In this document: one piece after another, positions 40,348 through 50,155 of the stretch | How the letters are laid out: each line of letters opens with the position of its first letter | How positions within the stretch are numbered: the stretch's first letter is position 1 | Origin: Euclidia mi | Taxonomy: Eukaryota; Arthropoda; Insecta; Lepidoptera; Erebidae | Reading direction: 5' to 3' | Assembly: GCA_944739405.2 (NCBI GenBank) | Contig: OX123205.2 | Span: 41,684,475 to 41,748,474, forward strand | Length of the DNA: 64,000 bases | Translations under genes and position numbers: made by a program | Notes under the pieces: generated by a model | What the model was told of the DNA's origin: nothing | What the model saw: only the letters and a program-made list of their open reading frames with translations | The model's database searches: none

Positions 40348-40351
40348 TAAG

Positions 40352-40430
40352 GCAGCGATAGCCTAGTGGAGATTTAAACAGACTGGCATACAGAAGGTAT
40401 CGGGTACGAAACTCACGGCGCGCACCACTA
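40352..40430 (+). repeat. SINE family D head
   Basis: GGCAGCGATAGCCTAGTGGA then GGTATCGGGTACGAAACTCAC, related to the heads at 43970-44040 and 55450. The body is lost. Confidence 0.5.
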
Positions 40431-41389
40431 TTTCCGTAGTTATGTGCCTATTAAACTGTTCATAATAATTATCACTTGCAAAATGGTGAAGGAAATCATC
40501 GTGAGAAAAAAACCGGTATGTGTGAGCCTAACCCGCTCTTGGCGTGACTTGGCTTGTTCGTAATAGGTCGGCAATGCTAAGCAATGCTTGTACAGGTCAA
40601 CGTGGACTAGTGACCGCGTGTTGTATTTTTCATCAGAGCGCTCGCTAAGAAGGGCACGTAAAATTGTCGGTACCGGTGGTCATCTCAGGGCAAGAATCGT
40701 TAGGCCATTTCGGATTTCGGAGGCCTTGGGGCGGTCAAAAATGTGTGACACCAGAGTTGACCACACACAAAAAAAAATAAGAAAAAAGATGTGTGTATTG
40801 GGACAAAGTATAAACTAGGTCGATAATGTATTTGATCCGGATAATATCGCGCGCAAAAGCTAGGTGTATATAAAAACCGCAATGAATCAAATTCTAATCC
40901 AAACGTTGTACTAGGGAATCATTATTGATGTAAATTTAGTCTTCTACGTCATCAGTAAACGCCGTCATATCAAGCGATTGTCCATTTTATTTAGACTTCT
41001 CTGTACAAGAAGCATATTAATTACTATAGTTTAGGTTATACTGGACTATATTTCTCAGCTTGCCGCCACAACTTTGCTATTGTTTAATTGTTTTTGAAAT
41101 TGAACAGATTATTTTGTTAACAAATAATGATACAATGTTATTCATCATCGTTTGCGTAAATTGTGGTATTTTGTTGTATTATTTGTTTTTAGTTGTATTA
41201 TTGTTAAATAAAAATAACATGGTTTAAGTCCGTAAATATTGGCGTAGGTAATTGTATACCTACTATACCCGCAACTATTCAATATAAAAAGTTCAAATCT
41301 CATAAAAAGATGCGTCATGTCATGCTTCTGTGATCTTGTTTTTCTTTTTCGTGTTAGTAAGCGATCTACTCTTATTGGTAATCACTAAA
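40431..41389. other. Unassigned stretch
   Basis: No gene or clear repeat. The 76-codon frame at 40588-40818 ends in a Lys-rich run without domain features. Confidence 0.45.
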
Positions 41390-41580
41390 AGGAAGAGTCG
41401 CTCCAGCTGGATGGAGTACCGATACACACAAAGTGGCAGTGCCTGGACACGACGAGCCGAAACTGAAGCACAGTGGTGTGCCATACGAGAGATTATAGAA
41501 GCATAGGCCTCTCCAAGGGCATGCCACTGAGCCTCATTCATTCAGCAGTGGACTGCGACAAGCTGATGATTGTGATGATG
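41390..41580 (+). repeat. LINE 3' tail, diverged
   Basis: Contains AGTGGTGTGCCATACGAGAG and CAGCAGTGGACTGCGACAAG followed by CTGATGATTGTGATGATG, the 3' end type of the RTE-like LINE seen at 42235-42345 and 46738-46920. A family-C-like AGGCCTCTCC scrap is within it. Confidence 0.5.
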
Positions 41581-42234
41581 AATCTTAAGAGCAGTCATTT
41601 ATGCATCGAATTGTAGACCACATACCATTAGTCTCGGTATTGTTGCTAAGTCTTGACTCTAACCTATTCAAGTCTCAAAACATCTCAAGGACTTAATTCT
41701 ACTCAGTGAACAGCAAAAGGCCTCAGCAAATATAAGACTCAACAAAATATATTCAGCAAAATGTGGATTTAGATCTACAGGCACAAGTTTATTTACGTCC
41801 TAGGGGATAAATCGGTTTTTATTGCTTTATCTCAGTTTTGTGTGAACCAATCCTAACTTAACGATTACTTGTGATACGTCACTGCTAGCGGTTTTGCTAA
41901 CTCAGTCACCAAGCTAGCAACGTCACGAGAAAACCATGACTTTTTATCTTATTCAGCATTCATTGTCGATTTTGTTCTAATACTAAAAAGTCCAAAGAAA
42001 TCTTAGCCACAGAATATATAGTACTTACTCTTAGCCTTGTAAACCAGCAATGAATGTGGAAATTAACGTTGTGATCGTTGCGTAGTGTTGTGAATTCCTT
42101 TTTATAGCGAGAAATTTAATTTTATCTTCGCTTGTATTGTTATTTCGTTGTTTACTACAAGTAATATATTGAGATTAGAAAAAGAGAAGATATTGCAGTT
42201 GAAGGACGAATTCGTGGTTCATTTTCATTTGTCT

Positions 42235-42345
42235 TATTTTCGTTTGTTAGACACGAAAAGCCGAAAATCGGGCTCAGTGGCGTGCCATTAGAGAGGCCTA
42301 TAACCAGCAGCGGACTCTTGAAAGCTGATGATGATGATGACGATT
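42235..42345 (+). repeat. RTE-like LINE 3' tail
   Basis: Reads ACACGAAAAGCCGAAAATCG, then GGGCTCAGTGGCGTGCCATT and an end CTGATGATGATGATGACG. Same tail as 46738-46920 in opposite orientation. Confidence 0.65.
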
Positions 42346-42630
42346 GTTTTTATGATATAATGAAACATAAAACATGGTAGTGGAATTTAGCTTTGCTTAT
42401 TTCAGGAAAGAAGAAATCTCATCACTTTTTGCTTGACCTGAGCATCGAACCCAGGACCTAGTATAAACGCAGATGGTTCAGATGTTCTCTCAGTGCTAGC
42501 TTTGTCCATAGCCCGGCGCTAGAAGTCTTGAAACGTTGTCATCTCCTTCTGTGAGGCAGTCAAGCTTGACAAATAAAAGGCTAGGAGGGAAAAACCTCTT
42601 GTCATTCAGCCGCAGATCCGGTCATCGAGA

Positions 42631-42692
42631 GTACGTTCGTGACGAACTACAGTCAACTTATTTAAGTTGACTGTAGTTCGTAACGAACGTAC
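42631..42692. repeat. Hairpin, 30-bp arms
   Basis: Arms 42631-42660 and 42663-42692 pair with one mismatch around a 2-base loop. Short loops like this are unstable in clones and can be template-switch products. Confidence 0.75.
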
Positions 42693-42875
42693 TGAAAGCC
42701 TAGTCTGTCTGCCTAGCCTAAGCTGTACTTACAGCTTGCCGATTTCTTGAAGCCGAGTTGAGAAGCGATAAATAACTGGACAGGACCCGCTGACATGCGG
42801 GCTAGTTCTGAGATCGTAGGAAAGTACGCTATCCGCTAAACACGCGAAATTGCCACTACACCGCTACGACGATAA

Positions 42876-43200
42876 ATAAAAAAATAAGTTTTAAAACTAT
42901 AACCCGACTACTAAAAAAAAAGGGTCTTAAAAAGACGAAACAAGAAAAGTAAAAGTACAGAAATGCTCAAGCTAGAGCCGTGGTCGCACCTATTTGTATA
43001 CCTATCTAATGTGTGGGTGCCAGGAATAATTAACCTGCAATAGACAAACGTGGCAGGTAATTTCATGTACACTAGTATACAATAGGTGCGACCACGGCTC
43101 TAGCTTGAGCATTTCTGTACTTTTACTTTTCTTGTTTCGTCCTTTTAAGACCCTTTTTTTTAAGTAGTCGTGTTATAGTTTTAAAACTTATTTTTTTTAT
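42876..43200. mobile_element. Fold-back element with about 126-bp arms
   Basis: 42876-43001 and 43075-43200 are reverse complements with very few changes, joined by a 73-base loop. The near identity of the arms points to recent formation. No coding capacity and no visible target duplication, so it may be a MITE or a palindromic rearrangement. Confidence 0.7.
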
Positions 43201-43969
43201 TTAATCCTTTTCCGTATCCAGGGCAAGGGCATGTAAACTAACCGTGCAATATTTACATGGGCACATTTAAAGGAAGCAAGAAAGAAAAATATGTAACTGA
43301 TAGCATCTGTACCGCGCGAATTGTAAATACAACCGCGTATAAAACTTATATTTTGACTCAAACAGTATAATATATGTACATATTTGTAATGTACTCACCA
43401 ATAGCCTTCTTTTGATACTAAACACGTAATGATTATCCCAGTTTTATTTTTTTTGAGGTCGGAATCTGAGGTATTAATTCCGTAAAAGAAAATTTAGATA
43501 AAATGTATATAGCCTATATCAACCGGGCTATTATTACAAATCTTTTGACACCCCATTTATTAAAATCGGTTTGGTAGTTTCAGCGCTACGGTGGAACATA
43601 CAAACATATATACATAGACTGCCAAAAACATTACCCTTCCTTTTGGCTTCGCCGTAGTCGGGTAAAAAGGCTTTTAATACATTCCACCAGAGAAATAGCA
43701 TCTTAATACTGTCTTTATAATAAAAAGTTATTTGAACTTAAACAAAAACTTTCTCTTCTTGAGCACCATTACAAAAATTAGGTATCATAAACCGTACCGC
43801 CATTTTGTGTGGCGGCCATTTTGAAAGGCTCACGCGTTTGGCGCGAAACTGCCATAGATACGTACTTTTATCGCTCTATTAGGATTTCCCCACGATATTT
43901 TATTGTAAGTGTAAGTGAACGATTTCGGGAATCCCGGGACGTCAGCTAAAAAACCTAAGTGTCTAATAG
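43201..43969. other. Unassigned stretch with a Helitron-like scrap
   Basis: At 43505-43680 a TATAGCCTATATCAACCGGG ... TTTGGCTTCGCCGTAGTCGG sequence resembles the degraded non-autonomous Helitron ends common in Lepidoptera, but the boundaries are unclear. No gene. Confidence 0.35.
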
Positions 43970-44077
43970 GAAGCCATAGCCTAATGGAGATACCAACAGA
44001 CTGTCCTACGAATGGAATCCGGTTCAAACTCACGATGAGTTTTCGAATTGATGTGCTTAATATTTTTATTTATTTTA

Positions 44078-44327
44078 TTTATAGACTCACGTCCGTATCC
44101 CCGAAGGGGTAGGCAGAGGTGTAATATTACACCCACACTTTGCCATGAATTTTTAGGTCCCACGTAATAGGTGGCGAGCCTATTGCCGTTACCGAGCACA
44201 TTACCAGACTCCGTGCTGCTACTGAGAATTCGGAAAAACTCAGTAACACTTTTGCCCGACCCGAGAATCGAACCCGGGACCTCCGATCAGCAGTCGCATA
44301 CGCTATCCACTGGACCACGGAGAGTTA
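44078..44327 (-). repeat. SINE family A, best-preserved copy
   Basis: Minus-strand order: head CTCCGTGGTCCAGTGGATAG, B box GGGTTCGATTCTCGGGTCGG, GTGTTACTGAGTTTTTCCGA, CAGTAGCAGCACGGAGTCTG, GGCAATAGGCTCGCCACCTA, CACCTCTGCCTACCCCTTCG and GAGTCTATAAATAAAATAAA. A diverged family D head lies just before it at 43970-44040 on the plus strand. Confidence 0.85.
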
Positions 44328-44443
44328 ATAAAATTATGCATCATACATACATAGACTCACGCCTGCTTCCCCGAAGGGATAGGCAGAGGCATATTAACGC
44401 CCACGTTTCGCCAGTGTTTTGATCCCACGTAATAGGTGGCGAG

Positions 44444-45441
44444 TAGGCAATGAGATCTCGGTCTTTTTAGCGAGATTAATCTCGGTCAAAAAAGGGCGAG
44501 ATCTCGCGAGATTTACGAGATTGCACTCGAGCATAAAAACGTCTAATTCGGAGCGCGAACTGACACGGACGGAGTTGCAATCTGTCGGTGTCGGCATTAA
44601 TAAAAAATGAAATGAATTTGGACGAGTCCAGGAGGTCAAAAGGCAAACTTTTGCAGTTCGTGGATGTCTGCCTGAGGACTGCGGTTTCAATTAGCGTTGA
44701 ATCCGAAAGGGCCTTCTCAGCGGCTGGTTATCTGGCCAAGTGGCCAACAGAAAAGAAAGCCGTTCAGTAGACGATTCTTTGGACATTTTGTTCTTCTGAA
44801 AGAGCTACTTTGAAAAAGAATTCGTAATAATGGCTTGTGATTTGAACTGAAACAATCTTTCCTTTGATTGGTATATTTTGTTAATTAGGATCTGTAATTT
44901 CTAATAGTCTGTCTTATTGGTATATTTTGTTAATTAATCTGTAATATTTAAAAGGTCTACTGAGTAGATTACAGTTATTTACCTAATTGAAAATAATACC
45001 TCAGTTTAGTAACATAGATGATAAGTAAGTTTATTTTTTTTTGTCTTCTCGTTGTTTTGTTTATTATAAAAGAAATGCTTTATTACTAAAAGATTTTTGT
45101 TTGATATTAGAAGCGAAGACTGGTTGTTTCTTTCATTTCTTATTTGACAGATCCGTCGGTAAAAGTTTACTTCATAAAAGTTCATTAAAAAATTATAGAA
45201 GTCAAACTATGTTTGAAGCATAAAAGTCTATTGAAAAATTCGTGAAATAAAATGTTTATCTTATAATACTTAAAATGGTTATTAATTTTGTCCTAATTTA
45301 TTCAAATATTGCGATTATTTACAAAAATACATACAAAACTGGCAATCTCGCGTGATCTCGAAATTGGCGAGATCTCGCAAGATTGGTTTCATAAACTCGC
45401 GAGATCTCGCTTGAGCCCAAATCTCGCGAGATTTGCATTCA
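44444..45441 (+). mobile_element. hAT transposon remnant, about 1.0 kb
   Basis: Ends rich in GAGATCTCG: CAATGAGATCTCGG at the left and, on the complement of the right end, CAAATCTCGCGAGATT. It encloses a small piece of hAT transposase and then non-coding AT-rich DNA, so it is an internally deleted copy. Both ends have many more GAGATCTCGCGAGA-like repeats, possible subterminal binding sites. No matching 8-bp target duplication is visible, since the SINE lost bases at the junction. Confidence 0.7.
44588..44770 (+). pseudogene. hAT transposase C-terminal dimerisation domain fragment
   Basis: A 60-codon frame with ISVESERAFSAAGYLAKW, close to the hAT dimerisation signature (SE..FS.AG). The region before it is missing, so the catalytic residues are absent. 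Confidence 0.8.
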
Positions 45442-45757
45442 TCGGGATATTTTGTTTGCCAGAGCCTCGTCCGTTGATCGGCAGGTGCACCACTTGCAGG
45501 TGAGGTTGGCTTGGGACCCTAAGTTCTTGGTGGGAACCCTATGCACCAAATGCAGAAAAGTGTATTTAAGTATATCTAGCAAATTTTCTGCAAAACAAAT
45601 CGCTCTTAACAGAATTATTACCTATCTATAATTCCAGTCTACGTCGTAGGAAAGTTAAGAACACAATCATACTTATACTTCTAAATCGAAATACAGGCGA
45701 AAAGATAACATCTATTTGAAATATATAAACCGTCTAGAATTCGCAGAATATCGGTCA

Positions 45758-45964
45758 CTAGAGGACGCCAGCAGCTACGCCTGCATTTTTTTTTAATTTT
45801 CCCGTTTTGGCCGATCCCGTGGGAATTTCGGGCAATCCCTTCTTAGTGCACCCCTACGGTCACCAAGGAACATACATGCCAAATTTCAGCTTCCTGCGCT
45901 CAATAGTTTCGGCTGTAGCGTGTCTGTCAGTCAGTCAGTAACGCAAGGATTTTATATATTAGGA
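45758..45964 (-). mobile_element. 207-bp Helitron-like element (family H1)
   Basis: On the plus strand CTAGAGGACGCCAGCAGCTA to TTTTATATATTAGGA; the minus strand starts TCCTAATATATAAAATCC and ends GGCGTCCTCTAG before a T. Third copy of exactly 207 bp. Confidence 0.78.
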
Positions 45965-46554
45965 TAACAATATTTTATCACAATTTCTATGAACGTATAT
46001 TCCCACAACATTATAATGATGTTTGCACTTCATACGGACGTGGGACTGCGACAAAGCGAGATAGAATTTTGCAGCAATTACGCGACGAAAATAAGATTAT
46101 AATATTTTTGCTATAAGATCTGGCTGATTTATTGAGCTAGGAATAAGTCTTGTATAGCGATGGTTTTGCAATCTATAAGCACAAATACATAGATAAACAC
46201 CCACTACTGTCGCAAGTTGTAGATCACACAAAGTGCTGTCCCGTGTAGGGCCAATAAGGAAGACATCCGCGCAGAAAGTGTGGTGGTGTATATTGGCACG
46301 GTCGTGGATTTCTCAATACAACTGTTTTAAGACTGATTGATGATACTCAGTAAACTTATACCAAAGAAACACGCAAAACATGTCTGCCCATGTATACTTT
46401 TGGGACTTATATTATTGATGTAAGAAAGGCTGAAAATGTTTATAAGTTTAGTGTTCTAGTTTTGTCAGTGTTAAATAAGTAACTAGTACCAAATTATTAT
46501 TAAGCACCTGTCTCGGCAAGAGCTTCTACAGTAGTGTTGATGTTAAAAATGTAT
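45965..46554. other. Unassigned stretch
   Basis: No gene or repeat call. Confidence 0.45.
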
Positions 46555-46690
46555 TAACTGTGTAATGGTTGTGTGGGTTCGATTCCCACACGAGACAACA
46601 CTTTGTGTGCGTATTCAGTGTCCGTTGATTTTATGTTTGTAAAGTCCCCCGCGACACAGGATTTATTCCAAGTGCGGGAGTTGACTTTAA
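46555..46690 (+). repeat. SINE family B, 5'-truncated
   Basis: B box GGGTTCGATTCCCACACGAG and body GTTTGTAAAGTCCCCCGCGA to AAGTGCGGGAGTTGAC, with an A-rich end. Confidence 0.75.
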
Positions 46691-46737
46691 AAAAAAACAA
46701 AAAATATCTTGATGTGTGTTACAAAACCCTCCAACGC

Positions 46738-46920
46738 TTCATCATCATCATCAGCCTGCATAGTCCACTGCTGGATATAGGCCTCTGTAATGGCACGCCA
46801 CTGAGCCCAATTTTCGACTTTTCGTGTACAGCCGCTGCTAGCCAGTTTGCGTATATCGTCACTCCACCTAGCCGGAGAGCATCCTACACTACGTTTGTCC
46901 TAGTTATATACAGGCCTAAA
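46738..46920 (-). mobile_element. RTE-like LINE C-terminus and 3' tail
   Basis: The minus strand encodes a run like WSDDIRKLASSGCTRKVENW then AITEAYIQQWTMQADDD, followed by the tail GCTGATGATGATGATG. This C-terminus (DDI..., W...EAYIQQW) is typical of RTE-type LINEs and shares its 3' end with SINE family C, pointing to LINE-driven mobilisation. Confidence 0.7.
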
Positions 46921-46934
46921 GAAATGCGCTCAGA

Positions 46935-47160
46935 GAGTGCTCCGAAGAATTGTTTAATTTGGTACCAGGGTCACCCTTCTACCAACGTACCACTCGCCGA
47001 CGCAGTAGAGTTCACCCGTACTACCTGGAAGCGTTCTCATCTAGTACGGTGCGCTTCCAGCTTTCCAGCAGATCTTTTCTACCCCGTACGTGTAGGCTCT
47101 GGAATGAACTACCTGTTTATCATTGCTTCGAAAAACACGTACCTAGATTTCGCGATTGTC
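46935..47160 (+). pseudogene. LINE reverse transcriptase C-terminal fragment
   Basis: In the frame from 46950 it reads FYQRTTRRRSRVHPYYLEAF and SFLPRTCRLWNELPVYHCFE. The RTCRLWNELP motif is the common C-terminal signature of Jockey/CR1-group LINEs. It is flanked by the RTE tail and SINE B. Confidence 0.7.
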
Positions 47161-47164
47161 GTAC

Positions 47165-47345
47165 AGGTTTAAGCGGCTGCCTCGCAGCTTGACACTGCGT
47201 GGAGTGTTGTAGATTCGATTCTCATACGAGACAACACACTGTGCGATGCATAAATTGTTGTTATCAGTTTGGATGTGCATTATGTCAGTTGGTTGTGTTT
47301 TAAAGTTCATAGCGGTACAAGATTTATTCCTAGTGGGGGTAAGAC
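47165..47345 (+). repeat. SINE family B
   Basis: GGTTTAAGCGGCTGCCTCGC head, diverged B box, ACGAGACAACACACTGTGCG and a tail TTTATTCCTAGTGGGGGTAA. Confidence 0.7.
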
Positions 47346-47461
47346 GGCAGGCTAGTGGCGGATCGCAGGTTCCAAGGCGACAGTTTTGGATACATCAAGT
47401 ATAAAGCTAGTACAATGGTGATGGTCAGTTTTCCATATCCATATATTTTTAGAGTTTTTAG

Positions 47462-47692
47462 AGTCCGTGCGGTGACAGATTAAGAATACGGATTGTCACC
47501 ACCCTATATCAGCCCATGGGTGTCGTAAGAGCCGACAGAGGGAGCAAATTATGCAGAGAACAGCACTGTAAGAGAAGGAAACTTGATACAAACCCTATAC
47601 CAACCCGTTAAGCTAGCGTGGTATAGTAGGCCAATTCCTCCTTTCAAAGGAGAGGCTAGTCCAGCAGTAGACTGTTAAAGGCTGATGATGAT
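47462..47692 (+). repeat. SINE family C, well preserved
   Basis: Sense orientation: GTCCGTGCGGTGACAGATTA, GGGTGTCGTAAGAGCCGACA, ATACAAACCCTATACCAACC, CAGCAGTAGACTGTTAAAGG and the GATGATGAT end. Opposite direction to the copy inside the BEL element. Confidence 0.8.
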
Positions 47693-48685
47693 TGGATCTA
47701 GATGTTCAATCATTACATTTATTTATTTAAACCGTTAAGTTGAATTTACATAATGAACTTCAATTATTTTACTGTAGTGTTATTAGTCATTTTATCAATT
47801 GATGTCATTGATTTTGCGGTATCTATTTTGGTTTGTAAAATTGTTTTGAATACAACAAAATATAACGTAATGAAGTAAAACAGTGAGGTTATGAAAATGG
47901 GTTTTGTATTCAAATGTACTGAATTTCATTTATAAGTTTGTAAAACGTGAGTTCTATTATATAACTCTGGGTTGCTTCTTTTGAGATTTTTGAGTGACGA
48001 AATACCTGGGTATAATCGAGTTTACTGACTAGAATCCATATGGTGCCCCTCGAATGTGGCGGTGTCATGAGAATCTACCATTAACTGGGATTCTTTCACG
48101 ACTAAAGCACTCATTTAGTTACTATTTTCATTTGAATAAGAAAGCGCCTCGTCGAAATTCACTGGGCACTCCATCAAAATGGTGGAAATGAAGTTAAAAA
48201 ACTAATGATAAATATACGAAAGTTGAGCACATAATCAGACAAGGCAGAACTAATTTAAGAGATAAGCAGATTGTAATAAAAGTGACTAACATCGTGAGAT
48301 GGGACGCATGCGCGGAAATGTTGCCAACTCAACTTACAGTTAACTCAGAAGTCTAAGAATATTTTTTTTTGGACTGGCAAATTAAGTTTGTAATCCTGGA
48401 CAGTATGAAACAGAAAATGCCAGGGATGCTTGAAGCATAGGCTTGCCATCACCAAGAATAAGCGTGGCCTTTCAACGTGGCTCAGCTGACAGCGGTTTTT
48501 CTGGGCATATTAGCGGGTGACAGCGTTGAGGAATAATTTTTTGTGTGAATTTGGCAGTTTTCTTTATGTATAAGTGTTTGATTGAACGTAGGGCGTAATA
48601 GTTTCAATAACCACCATTTCACCATTTCATACTATGCCGAGTATTATGGATGCTATCCCTACATGGTACTACATTTTATTCAGTC
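47693..48685. other. Unassigned stretch
   Basis: No gene or repeat call. AT-rich, with a T9 run near 48362. Confidence 0.45.
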
Positions 48686-48806
48686 TACAAAATAAATTGT
48701 TGTTTGGAATCTCTTTGAGTCCTAGGTGTTCCTTGTGTCCGTTTTCCTGGGTATGCGTTGCTTCTTTGTTTGTAAAGTCTCTCACGATGCAAGATTTGTT
48801 CCTAGT
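48686..48806 (+). repeat. SINE family B, diverged fragment
   Basis: AATTGTTGTTTGGAATCTCT, TTTGTAAAGTCTCTCACGAT and GATTTGTTCCTAGT are the family B body. The head is missing. Confidence 0.6.
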
Positions 48807-48990
48807 TCAATCGACGTCTTCAATTAATGGAGTGCCACAGTATCTTCTAAGGACATTTTCAACAAACACGCCAACTTGACTTACTGATCTTTCCTCAACA
48901 TATTGACACAGTGCTTTCGTTCAAATTGAATCTCGTACTCAGTGTTACACAGTGTTTATACTTGGAAAACAAGCGCTCACTCTATGTGTA

Positions 48991-49595
48991 TGTCGGCGAT
49001 ACGCCAGGGTTATGGTGTCCAGACTCCATAATAAAAACACTCACGTAATATTACTTGGTTTATTATCAGTTGATTTCTAGCACAGAACTGAATTAAAATG
49101 CGAGTTACAGTCCTTTTTATAAACTAACCGTCATCACTTTAACAATTGCCACTTCCTTTTCAACATATAATTGAAATTACTGTACAAAACTAATCAAAAA
49201 TCGACATTAATATTGTAATTAATTTTGCACAACACCAAATACGAATAACAAATTTATCTTATTAACCAAACGCTGCTTTACAACATTGTCAACAGTTGGC
49301 GCTATCAACAGGATGCAAATATAAACTCATGTTATTTATTACCGTAAAAATAAGTGTCAGAATAATGTTATTTAATACTAATTGATTTTACTTTGAAAGT
49401 TTCTGGAGCTCTTTTAATAACTAAGCGATAAATTAAATACTTTATAAAACAGTTAAGCAGCCAGTACAGTGTCTAATATTGTAAAGTAGTGAAGTTCTCA
49501 GTTCTGTGTTCACAAATAGTTATTTAAATATCAATCTTAAATATTATTAACATTTTCGTAATAATATAATCATTATATATTAATTTGCGCCCATA
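48991..49595. repeat. LTR, left copy
   Basis: Starts TGTCGGCGATACGCCAGGG. By eye I found one difference from the right copy (a T/A near 49285). The high identity means a recent insertion or conversion. Confidence 0.85.
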
Positions 49596-49768
49596 CGGCC
49601 ATTCTGATCCAGCGTGCTCCTCGCGCTGACTATTTAGGTAACGGTTACAGAATAAACAGCAAACAAAAATAATGAATATAAAAATTACATAAATAAGCGT
49701 TTATCATACAGAATGAACTAAAAGTTATTTACAAGGCTTCACCTAGTCATAGGATCTTAGCCTGTGGC

Positions 49769-50155
49769 ATGCGTCACCCATCACGGGATCTAACAAACAA
49801 TGCTTCACCCATGGCTAAGCCGATTACGGCATCACCGATTACGGGATCTAGCGCACACAGGCATCACCCACATAGGGATCTAGCCCACAAACGGCATCAC
49901 CCATCACGGGATCTAGCCCACAAACGGCATCACCCACATAGGGATCTAGCCCACAAACGGCATCACCCATCACGGGATCTAGCCAACACACGGCATCACC
50001 CATCACGGGATCTAGCCAACACACGGCATCACCCATCACGGGATCTAGCCAACACACGGCATCACCCATCACGGGATCTAGCCAACACACGGCATCACCC
50101 ATCACGGGATCTAGCCAACACACGGCATCACCCATCACGGGATCTAGCCAACAAG
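49769..50155. repeat. 33-bp minisatellite in the LTR element
   Basis: About ten imperfect units built on CATCACCCATCACGGGATCT followed by AGCCAACACACGG, the last six nearly identical. It lies about 170 bases inside the left LTR. Because the unit is a multiple of three it keeps frames open on both strands (49769-50260 and 49848-50138), so those are by-products. Confidence 0.85.

Larger units (their letters stand above)
44343..45546 (-). repeat. SINE family A', split by a hAT insertion
   Basis: Parts 44343-44443 and 45442-45546 together match the intact A' copy at 20733-20955. The missing link (CCTATTGCCGCTT in the intact copy) is lost at the breakpoint. The insertion is the element at 44444-45441. 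Confidence 0.8.

Noticed and set aside
44171..44422. Short plus-strand genes over SINE copies (similar at 20745, 21901, 26276)
   Set aside because: These are SINE sequence read in chance frames; the same peptides recur wherever the SINE occurs.
46573..47172. 199-codon gene
   Set aside because: It runs through a SINE, an RTE tail and a LINE fragment in the wrong frame for the recognised LINE protein.
49769..50155. CRISPR-like array of regular repeats
   Set aside because: The units are contiguous 33-bp minisatellite repeats without unique spacers, in a eukaryotic LTR element.
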